Of a DNA stretch of 35,852 nucleotides, positions 7,521 to 16,524 are shown one piece after another. The DNA comes from an uncultured Mucispirillum sp. (GTDB taxonomy: Bacteria; Chrysiogenota; Deferribacteres; Deferribacterales; Mucispirillaceae), in the NCBI GenBank assembly GCA_910586745.1, contig CAJUJZ010000009.1:1-35852 (forward strand), read 5' to 3'. The number at the start of each line of letters is the position of its first letter. The first letter of the stretch is position 1. A program made the translations under genes and the position numbers. The notes below the pieces were generated by a model. It had not been told where the DNA came from. It did not search any database and saw only the letters and a list, made by a program, of their open reading frames with translations.

Positions 7521-9257
7521 TTATGCCAAACCATAGTCTACAAGCAACTGCTCTCTGTTTCTATTAAACTCATTATTGCTTGATTTATTATCATTAACCT
7601 GCAGAAAACCAACTATTGTACCTATTCTTGAACCCATATCTTCAATAGATTTGATTACTTTGCGAAGTTTTTGCTCTGTAATATCCTGAAACTCTAACGA
7701 TTCTAATATTTTAAAACCAAGTGATTCAGCTTCAGAAAGATTACTTACTATTTTTTCATAAAGAGCCATAAACTCTGCTTCATGTTCTTTATTAGCAAGT
7801 TTTTTTAGTGCAGCAATATCAGAGATGAATGACTTATAAAAATCAGCCATACTGTCTGATGCTTCCATTGAGTTAATAGTGGCTTTTTCTGTATCATCAT
7901 TTACACCTTCAAGCATTAATGTTACATTAGGCAGATTTTCTTTAGATTTTTCAAGCAGAGGGTCTATTTCATCAACTCTGTTTTTAGTATCTATAATAAG
8001 CCTTAAAAGCTCACCTATTTCACCTTTTATATTTATATCAATTTTACTGCCAGTTTCATCACCAGAAATGATTTTACCGGCAATTCTTTTTAACTCTTTT
8101 ATTGACACTTGAACAGATTCTCCATCAGTTGTTGGGTTTACAGCAGGGGATTTATCTTCACCTACATCTGGTGTCAGCCTTTCTTCCTCATACTGTTCCA
8201 CAACTGGATGAGTAATAATTTCAACCATTGGAACAGCATCAGGATCTACTACAGAAAGGTCAATGTCTACATCAGTATTTTTTTTTTCCTCTCTGTGCTT
8301 TTTATTAAGTTCCTCAGTTTCGGCTTCTCGTTTAGCAAGCTCTTTAACAATTAAGCTGTCTAAATCGTCCTGCTCAATTTGAGATTCCGAGCCTACTTGA
8401 AAGATTGCATTACTTTGCTCTAATGCATCTTTTAACACATCATCTGGATTTAGCTGCGGCTTCCTTTTTTTTTTATTCAATTCTTCTGTTTCTGCTTCTC
8501 TCATAGCTAATTCTTTAGCTATTAAAGCATCAATACTATCTTCAATATCAGAATCAGCACTGACTGTTTCTATAGCTGCTGTTTCTTCTACTGGAGCAGA
8601 TGCTGTATTAATAACAGGTGCAGCAACACTATTTGCATCTGGAAGCATTGTAGTTTCAACAGGCTGTTCTTGAACAGGTGCTGGTGCAGCAACTGGAGCT
8701 GACTCTGGAGCAGTAATAGGTGCCATAACTGTTTGTTTAGTTGAACCAAGCATTTTTTTACGAAGTTCACTTTCACTTGCTTCACTTTCATTGATAACTC
8801 TATCAATATCTAAAAGCATAATTAATCGCGAATCATATTTGCAGATACCTAAAATATATTCTTGACCAATAGAACCAACTAAAGGTGGAGTAGGCTCAAC
8901 CATAGAGCGTTTAATACGCATAACTTCTGTTACTTCATCAACAACAAAGCCTATATTCTCATTATTAATGTTTACTACAATTATTCTGGTTGCTTTATCA
9001 AAATCATTTTTTGCAAGATTAAAGCGAACCCGTAAATCAATAACAGGAACTACTTTACCACGAAGATTCATAACGCCAAGTATGTATGATTCCATACGAG
9101 GAACAATTGTAATTTCAATAGACCTGATAATTGTATTGATTTTCAGAACATCAATAGCATATTCCTCATCACCAAGCTTTACACCTACAAGCTGGATTTG
9201 GTCCATTTCTTCTGCATATTCACTTTGTTCAACATCATCAAATAATTCTTCACTCAT
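7521..9257 (-). CDS. CheW domain fused to a CheZ-like C-terminal domain
   Basis: A 578-residue cytoplasmic protein. Residues about 22-165 form a CheW domain, the adaptor that links chemoreceptors to CheA (VGVKLGDEEYAIDVLKIN, PRMESYILGVMNLRGKVVPV). A Pro/Ala-rich and then charged linker (about 170-380) holds two near-identical 21-residue blocks 57 residues apart, each with REAETEELNKK. The C-terminal 200 residues are helical and contain ILESLEFQDITEQKLRKV (about 518-533). That closely matches the QDFQDLTGQ motif of the CheY-P phosphatase CheZ. The likely role is therefore a receptor-array adaptor that also dephosphorylates CheY (inference). The start is the ATG at 9257 with GAGG 7 nt upstream; an upstream in-frame TTG lies inside the ribosome-binding region. 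It follows the ATPase gene by 10 nt, so they are co-transcribed. Confidence 0.82.
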   Translation of the reverse strand: MSEELFDDVEQSEYAEEMDQIQLVGVKLGDEEYAIDVLKINTIIRSIEITIVPRMESYILGVMNLRGKVVPVIDLRVRFNLAKNDFDKATRIIVVNINNENIGFVVDEVTEVMRIKRSMVEPTPPLVGSIGQEYILGICKYDSRLIMLLDIDRVINESEASESELRKKMLGSTKQTVMAPITAPESAPVAAPAPVQEQPVETTMLPDANSVAAPVINTASAPVEETAAIETVSADSDIEDSIDALIAKELAMREAETEELNKKKRKPQLNPDDVLKDALEQSNAIFQVGSESQIEQDDLDSLIVKELAKREAETEELNKKHREEKKNTDVDIDLSVVDPDAVPMVEIITHPVVEQYEEERLTPDVGEDKSPAVNPTTDGESVQVSIKELKRIAGKIISGDETGSKIDINIKGEIGELLRLIIDTKNRVDEIDPLLEKSKENLPNVTLMLEGVNDDTEKATINSMEASDSMADFYKSFISDIAALKKLANKEHEAEFMALYEKIVSNLSEAESLGFKILESLEFQDITEQKLRKVIKSIEDMGSRIGTIVGFLQVNDNKSSNNEFNRNREQLLVDYGLA

Positions 9258-9267
9258 TAGCAAGCCT

Positions 9268-10152
9268 CTATAATTTAGCTATCATCTGGTCTCTGATATC
9301 ATCTATACAACCTACTGTTTCGCTGTCAGGAAAACGCAGATAATAAGGTTTTAATAATTTTACACATTCACTTACCTTTTCATCATAAGGTAAAAATCCT
9401 AATTTTTCAATATCTATGCTTAAATATTTTTTAACAACGCTTTCAAAACCATAAAATACATTAAGTTCTCTTTTAAATTTAACCTGATTTAATATCATAC
9501 CAGGTTTAAATGATGCAACAAATGTGGTAATTGCTGCAGCAATATCTTTATCTATTTGAGCAGCTGCTTCTATAATTGATTCCACATTAGGAAAGTTCAT
9601 ACTTTTGCTGCGAAGTTTTTTATTAATATCTTCAAAATCCCATCTTTTAGAGAGAAAACGCTCAATATGGCGGTATATAGCAACTTTTAAAAAGCCATAA
9701 GCATTTTCAATAGATGTAGGTTCGCCGCTCATAACTACTATTTTTATATCAGCAACATTAAATAAGTCAACCATATTAAAGCTGGTGCCTGCACCTAAAT
9801 CTAAAATAGTATAGTCATAATCCAACTCTTGAATATTTGTAAGTATTTTGATTTTTTCAAATTTAGTAATGTGAGCCATACCAAGAACATCACCAGAGCC
9901 ACCGATAAAATCAACACCTGCTGGAGATTTAACAATAACATCTTTTAACTCACTGCGTTCACGAATAAAATTATATAAGCCGATACCAGGAACTTTAAGC
10001 CCTACAAAGTTATGCAGGTTTGCCCCGCCTAAATCCGCATCAACAAGTAATGTTCTATAACCTGCTGCACTTAAAGATAAAGCAAGACTTGATGAACAAA
10101 AACTTTTCCCTACGCCGCCTTTACCGCTGGCGATTGAAATTAACTTTGACAT
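9268..10152 (-). CDS. MinD/ParA-family ATPase, FlhG/ParC-like
   Basis: A 294-residue P-loop ATPase with the deviant Walker A GKGGVGKS at residues 10-17. The switch I/A' motif is VDADLGGANLH (about 37-47) and Walker B is YTILDLGAG. It lacks the N-terminal extension of typical FlhG and has a long helical insert in its second half (about residues 160-220). The family includes FlhG (flagellar number and placement), MinD and ParC (polar positioning of chemotaxis arrays). It lies 10 nt upstream of the CheW-CheZ-like gene in one operon, which favours a role in placing the chemotaxis or flagellar machinery at a cell pole. That role is inference from context. FlhF, usually next to FlhG, is not in the window. 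Confidence 0.8.
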   Translation of the reverse strand: MSKLISIASGKGGVGKSFCSSSLALSLSAAGYRTLLVDADLGGANLHNFVGLKVPGIGLYNFIRERSELKDVIVKSPAGVDFIGGSGDVLGMAHITKFEKIKILTNIQELDYDYTILDLGAGTSFNMVDLFNVADIKIVVMSGEPTSIENAYGFLKVAIYRHIERFLSKRWDFEDINKKLRSKSMNFPNVESIIEAAAQIDKDIAAAITTFVASFKPGMILNQVKFKRELNVFYGFESVVKKYLSIDIEKLGFLPYDEKVSECVKLLKPYYLRFPDSETVGCIDDIRDQMIAKL

Positions 10153-10200
10153 TATCAGCCCTTTAATAATTTATAAATATAAACTCTTATATTACCATCT

Positions 10201-10206
10201 ATTATA
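10201..10206 (-). promoter_or_regulatory. -10 box candidate for the ATPase/CheW-CheZ operon
   Basis: A perfect minus-strand TATAAT lies about 50 nt upstream of the ATPase start in the only non-coding gap before the operon. No good -35 box is found at 16-18 nt, so confidence is low. Confidence 0.3.
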
Positions 10207-10310
10207 TCTATACAATGTTATTTGAAGAAATACAAGATAATTTTTATATTTTTCTTTATATAAAATAAATTTTTTTCATTATACCTTATATTTATTATCA
10301 TTTTATATGT

Positions 10311-11558
10311 TTAATTTTTTTCAAATTCCTGCCATACAGGCTCTAATTCTTTATTAACTCTTTTAAGTCTGAAACCAAAAACTACAGCAGAAATAACCAT
10401 TATACTGCACCATACAACAACTGTAATCTGTGGTGAAAAATGTTCTGTCATAATCCCTGCAAAAAATGCACCAAGTGGACCAAGTCCATATATTCCTATA
10501 GAATAAAGGCTTGCTGCTCTGCCACGCATATCACTTCTTATTGCTGACTGCAGATAAATATTTGTTGCAATCAATGCAGAAACAAGACCAAAACCAGCAG
10601 GCACCATAATAACAAGAGAAAAATAATAATTAGTGCTGAAACCAAAAATTATCATACATATACTGTGCAGCAAAACAAGAATTAATACAGCATTAGGCAG
10701 TTTTCTCATAGTAATAAATGCACCAACAACAAAAGCACCAATCATGGCACCAAGTCCAAAAAAGCCCTGTAAAAACCCTAATACCTGTGATGTGCCATGA
10801 AGCACATCTTTTGCAAAAATTGGAAGCATTACAGTATAAGAATATGAGAAAAAACCAACCACTATAAAAAATGCAAACACAGCACGCATATAATATACAT
10901 TTTTAGAATATTTAACAACTTCTACAATATCCTGCACTATACTTTGTTTTTTTGTTATTTTATTTTCCCTTTGTCTGAATTTTATAATAAACAATGCTGC
11001 AATTACAGGAATATTGCTGACAGCTGTAATTGCAAAACATAATGCTTCATCAGTCAAGTGTATAATAAATCCTGCAATAGAAGGCCCTATCAGTCTTGAT
11101 AAATTAAAAATAACAGAATGGAGAGCTATAGCACTTTTTAAATCAGAATTTTTATTAACCATTAATATAAGTGAGGCCTGCCTTGCCGGCATATCTATTG
11201 CAAATACCACACCTAAATAAAAGCTCAAAAACAGTATATGCCACATCTGCATAGTGTTGGTAAAAAGAAGTATCGACATAACTAATGCATGAAGTAAAGT
11301 TAAAGTCTGTGTCGCAATTATTAACTTTCTAATATTATGCTTTTCAAGCCATGCACCAGCAATTAAGCCAACAATAAATATAGGTGCATTTGATAAAAGC
11401 TCTACTAGTCCTAATAAAAAAGGCGATTCAGTAATGCGGTAAACAAGCCATGAGGTTGCAAGCTTCTGCACCCACATTCCTGTTAGTGCCACTGACTGAC
11501 CTGCCATATATATAGAAAAGTTTCGTGATTTTAATGCATCAAAAGTATGAACAACCAT
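10311..11558 (-). CDS. MFS transporter (EntS-like drug/siderophore exporter family)
   Basis: A 415-residue polytopic inner-membrane protein with about 12 hydrophobic segments. The N-terminal pattern is typical of the MFS_3/EntS-like branch of proton-coupled exporters: FSIYMAGQSVALTGMWVQ, then TSWLVYRITESPFLLGLVEL. A second-half repeat (FFGLGAMIGAFVVGAFITMR) mirrors the first. The substrate cannot be read from sequence; siderophores, drugs or metabolites are all possible. It has its own promoter and stands between the ATPase operon and the galU operon, so it is probably monocistronic. AAGG lies 8 nt before the start ATG. Confidence 0.8.
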   Translation of the reverse strand: MVVHTFDALKSRNFSIYMAGQSVALTGMWVQKLATSWLVYRITESPFLLGLVELLSNAPIFIVGLIAGAWLEKHNIRKLIIATQTLTLLHALVMSILLFTNTMQMWHILFLSFYLGVVFAIDMPARQASLILMVNKNSDLKSAIALHSVIFNLSRLIGPSIAGFIIHLTDEALCFAITAVSNIPVIAALFIIKFRQRENKITKKQSIVQDIVEVVKYSKNVYYMRAVFAFFIVVGFFSYSYTVMLPIFAKDVLHGTSQVLGFLQGFFGLGAMIGAFVVGAFITMRKLPNAVLILVLLHSICMIIFGFSTNYYFSLVIMVPAGFGLVSALIATNIYLQSAIRSDMRGRAASLYSIGIYGLGPLGAFFAGIMTEHFSPQITVVVWCSIMVISAVVFGFRLKRVNKELEPVWQEFEKN

Positions 11559-11592
11559 ATATTCTACCTTAAAAAATATGCTTAATTAATAT

Positions 11593-11621
11593 AGTATACT
11601 TTATCAACATATAATAAACAA
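11593..11621 (-). promoter_or_regulatory. Promoter of the MFS transporter gene
   Basis: Minus strand: TTGTTT (11621-11616), 17 nt, TATACT (11598-11593). It lies 35 nt upstream of the start codon. Confidence 0.45.
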
Positions 11622-11681
11622 TAAAAATAACATTAGAAAATAAGGAATAATGAAAATTATAAAAAGTTACCTGATATAAAT

Positions 11682-12197
11682 TTATTTTATACCATATTTT
11701 GCATTGCCGCTTTCGTCACTGCCTTTATATACTTTATATCGTTTAGCAATAAAATATATGATAAAATAAGTAAGTATGGCAAAAATTATACCTACAAAGT
11801 GAGTGCCTACAATAAATGGTATAAAAAGCGTTTTACCTGCTTCAAAAAGAGATGAAAGAGTAACATTATCCCAGTCAAAAGTAAAAGAACTGTCCATACC
11901 AAGCAGCATAAGCCCTACTTTTGTTGTAAAAGCAAAGATAAACGGAATAGTAACAGGGTTTGTTATATATACCCCTATCATTAAAGGGTACACAGGCAAA
12001 TTAAAATAACTTGATACAAAAAGAGCTATATATGTTTGAGTGCCAATATAAGGTGATATACCAATTAATGCACCAAGAGCAGATGATTTTGCAAGCACTC
12101 GTGGTGAAACATCAAGAGAAAGCATCATTTTCAGCTTTAATCTCATTCTGGCTATTAAACGAAGTCTTGATGTTTTATTTTTAAAAATTTTTAGCAT
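11682..12197 (-). CDS. DUF2062 membrane protein
   Basis: A 171-residue protein of the DUF2062 family. The diagnostic blocks are SSALGALIGISPYIGTQTY (about residues 39-57) and GVYITNPVTIPFIFAFTTKVG (about 75-95, shortened here). There are three hydrophobic segments and a basic N-terminus. The biochemical function of the family is not established; members are often found near cell-envelope genes. The start lies 7 nt after the galU stop, so it is probably translated from the galU mRNA. Confidence 0.8.
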   Translation of the reverse strand: MLKIFKNKTSRLRLIARMRLKLKMMLSLDVSPRVLAKSSALGALIGISPYIGTQTYIALFVSSYFNLPVYPLMIGVYITNPVTIPFIFAFTTKVGLMLLGMDSSFTFDWDNVTLSSLFEAGKTLFIPFIVGTHFVGIIFAILTYFIIYFIAKRYKVYKGSDESGNAKYGIK

Positions 12198-12204
12198 TCA
12201 ACAC

Positions 12205-13071
12205 CTAGAAAATGTTTAAAGAAGATACAGCATTTTTTAAAACATTTTTTAGTTTTTCATCAGAAGCTGCAAAATTAACAGTTGCTTCTAAAAGTCCTTC
12301 TTTTGTACCGCAGTCAAATCTTTTGCCTTCAAATTCATAGCCATATACATCATAATATGTAGCAGTGTATTTTAATGCATCTGTAAGCTGCAGTTCGCCG
12401 CCTGCACCTTTTTCTATTTTATCTAATGCACTTAATACTTCAGGTGTTAAGATATACCTGCCTATGATTGCCATATTAGATGGTGGATTTTTTTCTGGTT
12501 TTTCAACCATATCTTTAAGGCGTGAGAATCTGTCATCAATTTTTTCTTTTATTTCAACCATGCCGTATTTAGATGTATCGCTTTTTGCAACAGGCATAAG
12601 GGATATTATTGGACGCTCTACTTTATCATAACATTCCATTAACTGTTTTGTAACTGGAGTTTTAGACAAAATAATATCATCAGGGAGAATAACTGCAAAA
12701 GGCTCATCTTTTACAATATCTCTAACACATATTACAGCATTGCCAAGACCAAGCATATATTTCTGGCGAACATATATAATATCAACCATTTCACTTATAC
12801 GCTTCATATCTTTTAAGATATCTATTTTATCAGATAACTCCAGCTGATGATTAAGTTCCACATTAACATCAAAATGGTCTTCTAATGCTTTTTTAGTGCG
12901 ACCTGTAATAAAGATAATCCTTTCTATACCAGCATCAATAGCTTCTTCTACCGCATACTGGATAAGCGGCTTATCTATTAATGTAATCATTTCTTTTGGT
13001 ATAGCTTTTGTTGCAGGAAGCATACGAGTTCCAAATCCGGCAACAGGAAATACTGCTGTCTTTATTTTCAT
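12205..13071 (-). CDS. galU: UTP-glucose-1-phosphate uridylyltransferase
   Basis: GalU makes UDP-glucose from UTP and glucose-1-phosphate, feeding lipopolysaccharide, polysaccharide and osmolyte synthesis in the cytoplasm. The 288-residue product has the nucleotidyltransferase signature GFGTRMLPATKAIPKEM at residues 11-27. VILPDDIIL, where the metal-binding Asp lies, follows, as do VEKPEKNPPSN and the late GKRFDCGTKEG. Length matches the family. The start is the ATG at 13071; the preceding five-G run serves as Shine-Dalgarno, and an in-frame TTG farther upstream is unlikely. It has a promoter in its own 63-nt leader but may also be read through from mqnE. Confidence 0.93.
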   Translation of the reverse strand: MKIKTAVFPVAGFGTRMLPATKAIPKEMITLIDKPLIQYAVEEAIDAGIERIIFITGRTKKALEDHFDVNVELNHQLELSDKIDILKDMKRISEMVDIIYVRQKYMLGLGNAVICVRDIVKDEPFAVILPDDIILSKTPVTKQLMECYDKVERPIISLMPVAKSDTSKYGMVEIKEKIDDRFSRLKDMVEKPEKNPPSNMAIIGRYILTPEVLSALDKIEKGAGGELQLTDALKYTATYYDVYGYEFEGKRFDCGTKEGLLEATVNFAASDEKLKNVLKNAVSSLNIF

Positions 13072-13103
13072 AAAACCCCCAAACAATATGTATTATTTAA
13101 ACT

Positions 13104-13131
13104 AAAATACCATATAAACGGTCATAGTCAA
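13104..13131 (-). promoter_or_regulatory. Promoter of galU
   Basis: Minus strand: TTGACT (13131-13126), 16 nt, TATTTT (13109-13104), about 33 nt upstream of the ATG. Confidence 0.4.
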
Positions 13132-13134
13132 TAC

Positions 13135-13980
13135 TTAAAAGTCCTGCTTTTGTTTTTTCTCCACAGTGTGAATATGAATAAAGCTTGCAAACCTGTCATA
13201 CCATGCAGAAGGCATAGATACAGAAAGATGCCCAAAACTGTAATCATTAATTAAATAACCAGATGCACCAGAAATAGAAACAACCCATGGGCTGAAATTA
13301 CGAAGAACTGGTTTTTCTAATTCTTTATTAAAAGAAAACTTGCTAATCATAGGAATAAGATAAGTAAGTGCTTCTATATGTTTTTCGCCACTTCCCCTGC
13401 CTATTGTAATAAGCTTATTATCTGCTGCATAAACTTCTATTCTTCTATTATTTGCAAAAAATACAAAATAATCTTTATTAAAAGTAGATACTAAATCAAA
13501 ATCTGTATCCCAGCTGCATATATATTCACTGCCCTGTCCTATAATGCTGCTTGTAATAATCACACTGTCTTTATTATTAGCAAGCAAATCATGAAAGGAA
13601 GTATACTGAAGCCTGCCATCATGCTCATAAGTTTCATCATTTCTTAAAACACTTCTTTTAAAAAGCAAAAGGTCAGTAAAAGTTCCAGTTGATAATTCAG
13701 GATAAGATGTTGCCATATTTTTTTTGAAACCCATCATTTTAAATCTGGAAAAAATATTTCGCTTAAAAAGATAAACTCTGTCTTCCCGTTCCATTTCACC
13801 CTGAATTTCTGTGGTAAAGCATATATTTACTCCAGATAAGAAGTAAAATACGCGTTCAGCTCGGCTTATAGGAATATCTGAAGAATAGGCAGCAAACTTA
13901 ACATTTGCACCATACATTTTCATTTCCATAGCAGCAAGACGCATATTAACTGATGGATTTACCATTAAAATATTAGCCAT
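13135..13980 (-). CDS. Unrecognised 281-residue protein coupled to mqnE
   Basis: I do not recognise this family. No signal peptide, transmembrane segment or known catalytic motif is evident. The N-terminus MANILMVNPSVNMRLAAMEM begins like a small alpha/beta domain. The rest alternates strands and helices, with Gly-rich turns (TIGRGSGEKHIEAL, ISGASGYLIND). Its ATG overlaps the mqnE stop by 8 nt, so the two are translationally coupled. That makes a link to menaquinone synthesis or to the same expression condition plausible but unproven. Confidence 0.78.
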   Translation of the reverse strand: MANILMVNPSVNMRLAAMEMKMYGANVKFAAYSSDIPISRAERVFYFLSGVNICFTTEIQGEMEREDRVYLFKRNIFSRFKMMGFKKNMATSYPELSTGTFTDLLLFKRSVLRNDETYEHDGRLQYTSFHDLLANNKDSVIITSSIIGQGSEYICSWDTDFDLVSTFNKDYFVFFANNRRIEVYAADNKLITIGRGSGEKHIEALTYLIPMISKFSFNKELEKPVLRNFSPWVVSISGASGYLINDYSFGHLSVSMPSAWYDRFASFIHIHTVEKKQKQDF

Positions 13981-14998
13981 ATATTTTCACTTCCCTGTAA
14001 AATGAATCCCGTTCACAAGCAACCATTCCTGCAGATTTTACCATAAATACAAGCTGTTCAGCAGTCATTGCCTCATCGGTATTTTTACCTGCTGCATAAG
14101 CAATATTTTCTTTTACTATTGTGCCATCTAAATCGTCAGCACCAGCACGGAGAGCAATCTGGGCGGTTTTATGACCAAGCATTACCCAGTATGCTTTTAT
14201 ATGTGGTATATTTTCAAGCACTATTCTTGCACATGCAGTAGTTTTAACATCTTCTATACCTGTTGCATGGAATTTGCCATGCAGAAATGTGTCATCTGGC
14301 TGAAATGAAAGAGGAATAAATGCAGAAAAACCAGAAAGACCACGGCTTAATGATTTTTCCTGTAATTCTCTTAATAACAAAAGATGCTTGAATTTATCAT
14401 CATCATTTTCTAAGTGGCCATAAAGCATTGTGGCATTAGTAGTAAGCCCTGTATTATGAGCAGTTTCATGAATTTCAAGCCATCTGGAAGCTGGTATTTT
14501 TTCTGGGCATATCTGACATCTTACATGGTCTGCAAATATTTCTGCACCACCACCGGGCATCATTTCTACACCTGCTTTTTTTAATGCTTCTAAAACTTCT
14601 GCAACACTTTTACTTGAAATGCGGGAAAAATAATCTATTTCCACTGCAGAAAATGCTTTTATAGTTTTTTCTGGAAAGTTAGTTTTTAAAGCATGCACCA
14701 TATCAACATAATATTCAAATGGATAATCAGGATGCAGACCGCCAACAATATGTATTTCTTTAGCATCCTGCCCTTTTTTAGAAACATATTTAACAGCATC
14801 ATCAGGTGTCATATTATAAGAACCATCTTCATTTTTATTTTTAGCAAAAGCACAAAATTTACAGTGGCTCACACATATATTTGTATAATTTAAATGCAGA
14901 TTGCGAACAAAAAACACTTTTTTGCCCCATTTTGACTGCCTTATTTTATCTGCTTTTTCTATAAGACTGTGAAATTCTAACTGAAATGGATTTTCCAT
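13973..14998 (-). CDS. mqnE: Aminofutalosine synthase (radical SAM)
   Basis: MqnE joins the adenosyl moiety of S-adenosylmethionine to 3-[(1-carboxyvinyl)oxy]benzoate to give aminodeoxyfutalosine, an early step of the futalosine pathway to menaquinone. The 341-residue protein has the radical-SAM cluster motif CVSHCKFCAF near residue 44. Family stretches follow: EIHIVGGLHPD, GVEMMPGGGAEIF, GLTTNATMLYGHLE and IKAYWVMLG. MqnC is similar, but the MMPGGGAEIF and HxTNATMLYGH pattern and length favour MqnE. Other mqn genes are not in the window. AGGGAG precedes the ATG by only 4 nt. Confidence 0.9.
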   Translation of the reverse strand: MENPFQLEFHSLIEKADKIRQSKWGKKVFFVRNLHLNYTNICVSHCKFCAFAKNKNEDGSYNMTPDDAVKYVSKKGQDAKEIHIVGGLHPDYPFEYYVDMVHALKTNFPEKTIKAFSAVEIDYFSRISSKSVAEVLEALKKAGVEMMPGGGAEIFADHVRCQICPEKIPASRWLEIHETAHNTGLTTNATMLYGHLENDDDKFKHLLLLRELQEKSLSRGLSGFSAFIPLSFQPDDTFLHGKFHATGIEDVKTTACARIVLENIPHIKAYWVMLGHKTAQIALRAGADDLDGTIVKENIAYAAGKNTDEAMTAEQLVFMVKSAGMVACERDSFYREVKIYG

Positions 14999-15038
14999 AT
15001 ATCTCCCTGTAACACTTACTTTTCTATTTAAGACTATT

Positions 15039-15067
15039 ATTATATCATATTGTAAAAACTATTGCAA
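15039..15067 (-). promoter_or_regulatory. Promoter of mqnE
   Basis: Minus strand: TTGCAA (15067-15062), 17 nt, TATAAT (15044-15039), giving a leader of about 35 nt. It lies in the divergent gap shared with the plus-strand gene at 15175, for which no equally good promoter is seen; a plus-strand TATAAT at 15145-15150 is the best -10 candidate. Confidence 0.55.
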
Positions 15068-15174
15068 AGTAAAAATAATGCTTTACTAATTTTAGGTTAT
15101 AATTTACGATAAAAACAAGTTAATATGTTTTTAAAGCTGATATATATAATATCAAATAAATTTCAGGTAGTGAT

Positions 15175-16521
15175 ATGTTAAATAATATTTTAGAAAATTT
15201 TAAAAAAAATAATAATATGCTTATTAAAGCAAATGATTTACTAGATAATGATGTTGAAGAATATGATTTTCGTCCTATTATAGATTCTATCTATAATAAT
15301 ATAAAAAGTATGAGTAAAACTGAAATAATAGAATTTATTATGAAAAGTGTCATTGGAAGTAATATTAAAGCTGTTGAATTTTACAGTAAAATTAATAAAT
15401 TTGATGTTGAAAAAAATATTCAGTTATTTAAAAGTGCTTTTTTGAATATCATAGAAAATGATGATATAGAAAAAAATGATAAATTTCTACATATTATAGA
15501 ATATCTTAATATGTTATATCGGTTAATTGACTTATCTAATACAAATAAAATTATAAGCAATCTTTCTATCGCTGTTGTAAGTATGGATTTAATCAACTAT
15601 ACACTTGAAGAAGTATCTGCCAGTGAGACTGACAAAATAGCATTGCTTTTTAATTTAAAGCAGCAATTTTTTATAGCACTTAACTCATTATTTATATTGA
15701 ATTTAGAGATAAAAGATAAGCTGATAAAAAATACATGTATACATATTGTTCTTAACTACATTATGAAATATTCAGACCATGATGATTCATATAAAATTTT
15801 CCACCTTCTTTTTGATACAGCTCTATTTTCTAATGAAAAAAATCAGCAGCAGATTAAAGATATTGTTATTGAACTCGGCTATGAGGATAATTTAAATACA
15901 TTCAATGCAGCAGTATTGTTTGCTAATAAAAATATAGATGAGTTGAATAAGTTTATAGAAGATAATAATTTTGGTGAAGATATTATTTTAATTACTGATA
16001 TTCTATTTTACTTAGAAAACCATTCTTTAATTGAAAAAAAATTAAATGAAGAATTAAATTTAGGTAAAATTGAAGATAATATCCATAATGTTTATTCAAT
16101 ATTAAAAGATTTATATACCAATATAACACCTAATTACAATAAATTATTTAATGTAATAAAAAAACTAATGCTTTCTCTTGAAATATATGATGAAGATTTT
16201 GTGGAATACCTTATAGATGATGCTGTAATGTATGCAAAAAAAACTAATGTGTTTGAAAAAGAAAAAGATAATATATACAGATGCATAAAAGAAAAATGCT
16301 CATTAATAACATACTGTCATATTCTTTTAGATGAAAAAGAATATGATTTGTTGATTAATGTTTCATCTGAACTTACAAAACATCAAGATATTATGACATT
16401 TTTATTTTTTATGAAATTTAATAAACAATCACTGCCTAATTATGATAAATTACTTGATATTATAAAAAATAATAAAAATGCTGATGACGAAGAAATAAAT
16501 CGCATACTAAATATGAGCTAA
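15175..16521 (+). CDS. Unrecognised 448-residue all-helical protein
   Basis: No family recognised. The sequence is rich in Asn, Lys, Ile and Leu. It looks like a run of amphipathic helices throughout (for example KIALLFNLKQQFFIALNSLF), possibly an alpha-solenoid. There is no signal peptide or membrane span, so it is probably cytoplasmic. The GC content is low even for this window. AGGTAG upstream supports the ATG at 15175. The Sel1-repeat lipoprotein gene begins 3 nt after its stop, so the two form an operon and may act together; what they do is not evident. Confidence 0.78.
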   Translation: MLNNILENFKKNNNMLIKANDLLDNDVEEYDFRPIIDSIYNNIKSMSKTEIIEFIMKSVIGSNIKAVEFYSKINKFDVEKNIQLFKSAFLNIIENDDIEKNDKFLHIIEYLNMLYRLIDLSNTNKIISNLSIAVVSMDLINYTLEEVSASETDKIALLFNLKQQFFIALNSLFILNLEIKDKLIKNTCIHIVLNYIMKYSDHDDSYKIFHLLFDTALFSNEKNQQQIKDIVIELGYEDNLNTFNAAVLFANKNIDELNKFIEDNNFGEDIILITDILFYLENHSLIEKKLNEELNLGKIEDNIHNVYSILKDLYTNITPNYNKLFNVIKKLMLSLEIYDEDFVEYLIDDAVMYAKKTNVFEKEKDNIYRCIKEKCSLITYCHILLDEKEYDLLINVSSELTKHQDIMTFLFFMKFNKQSLPNYDKLLDIIKNNKNADDEEINRILNMS

Positions 16522-16524
16522 TAT

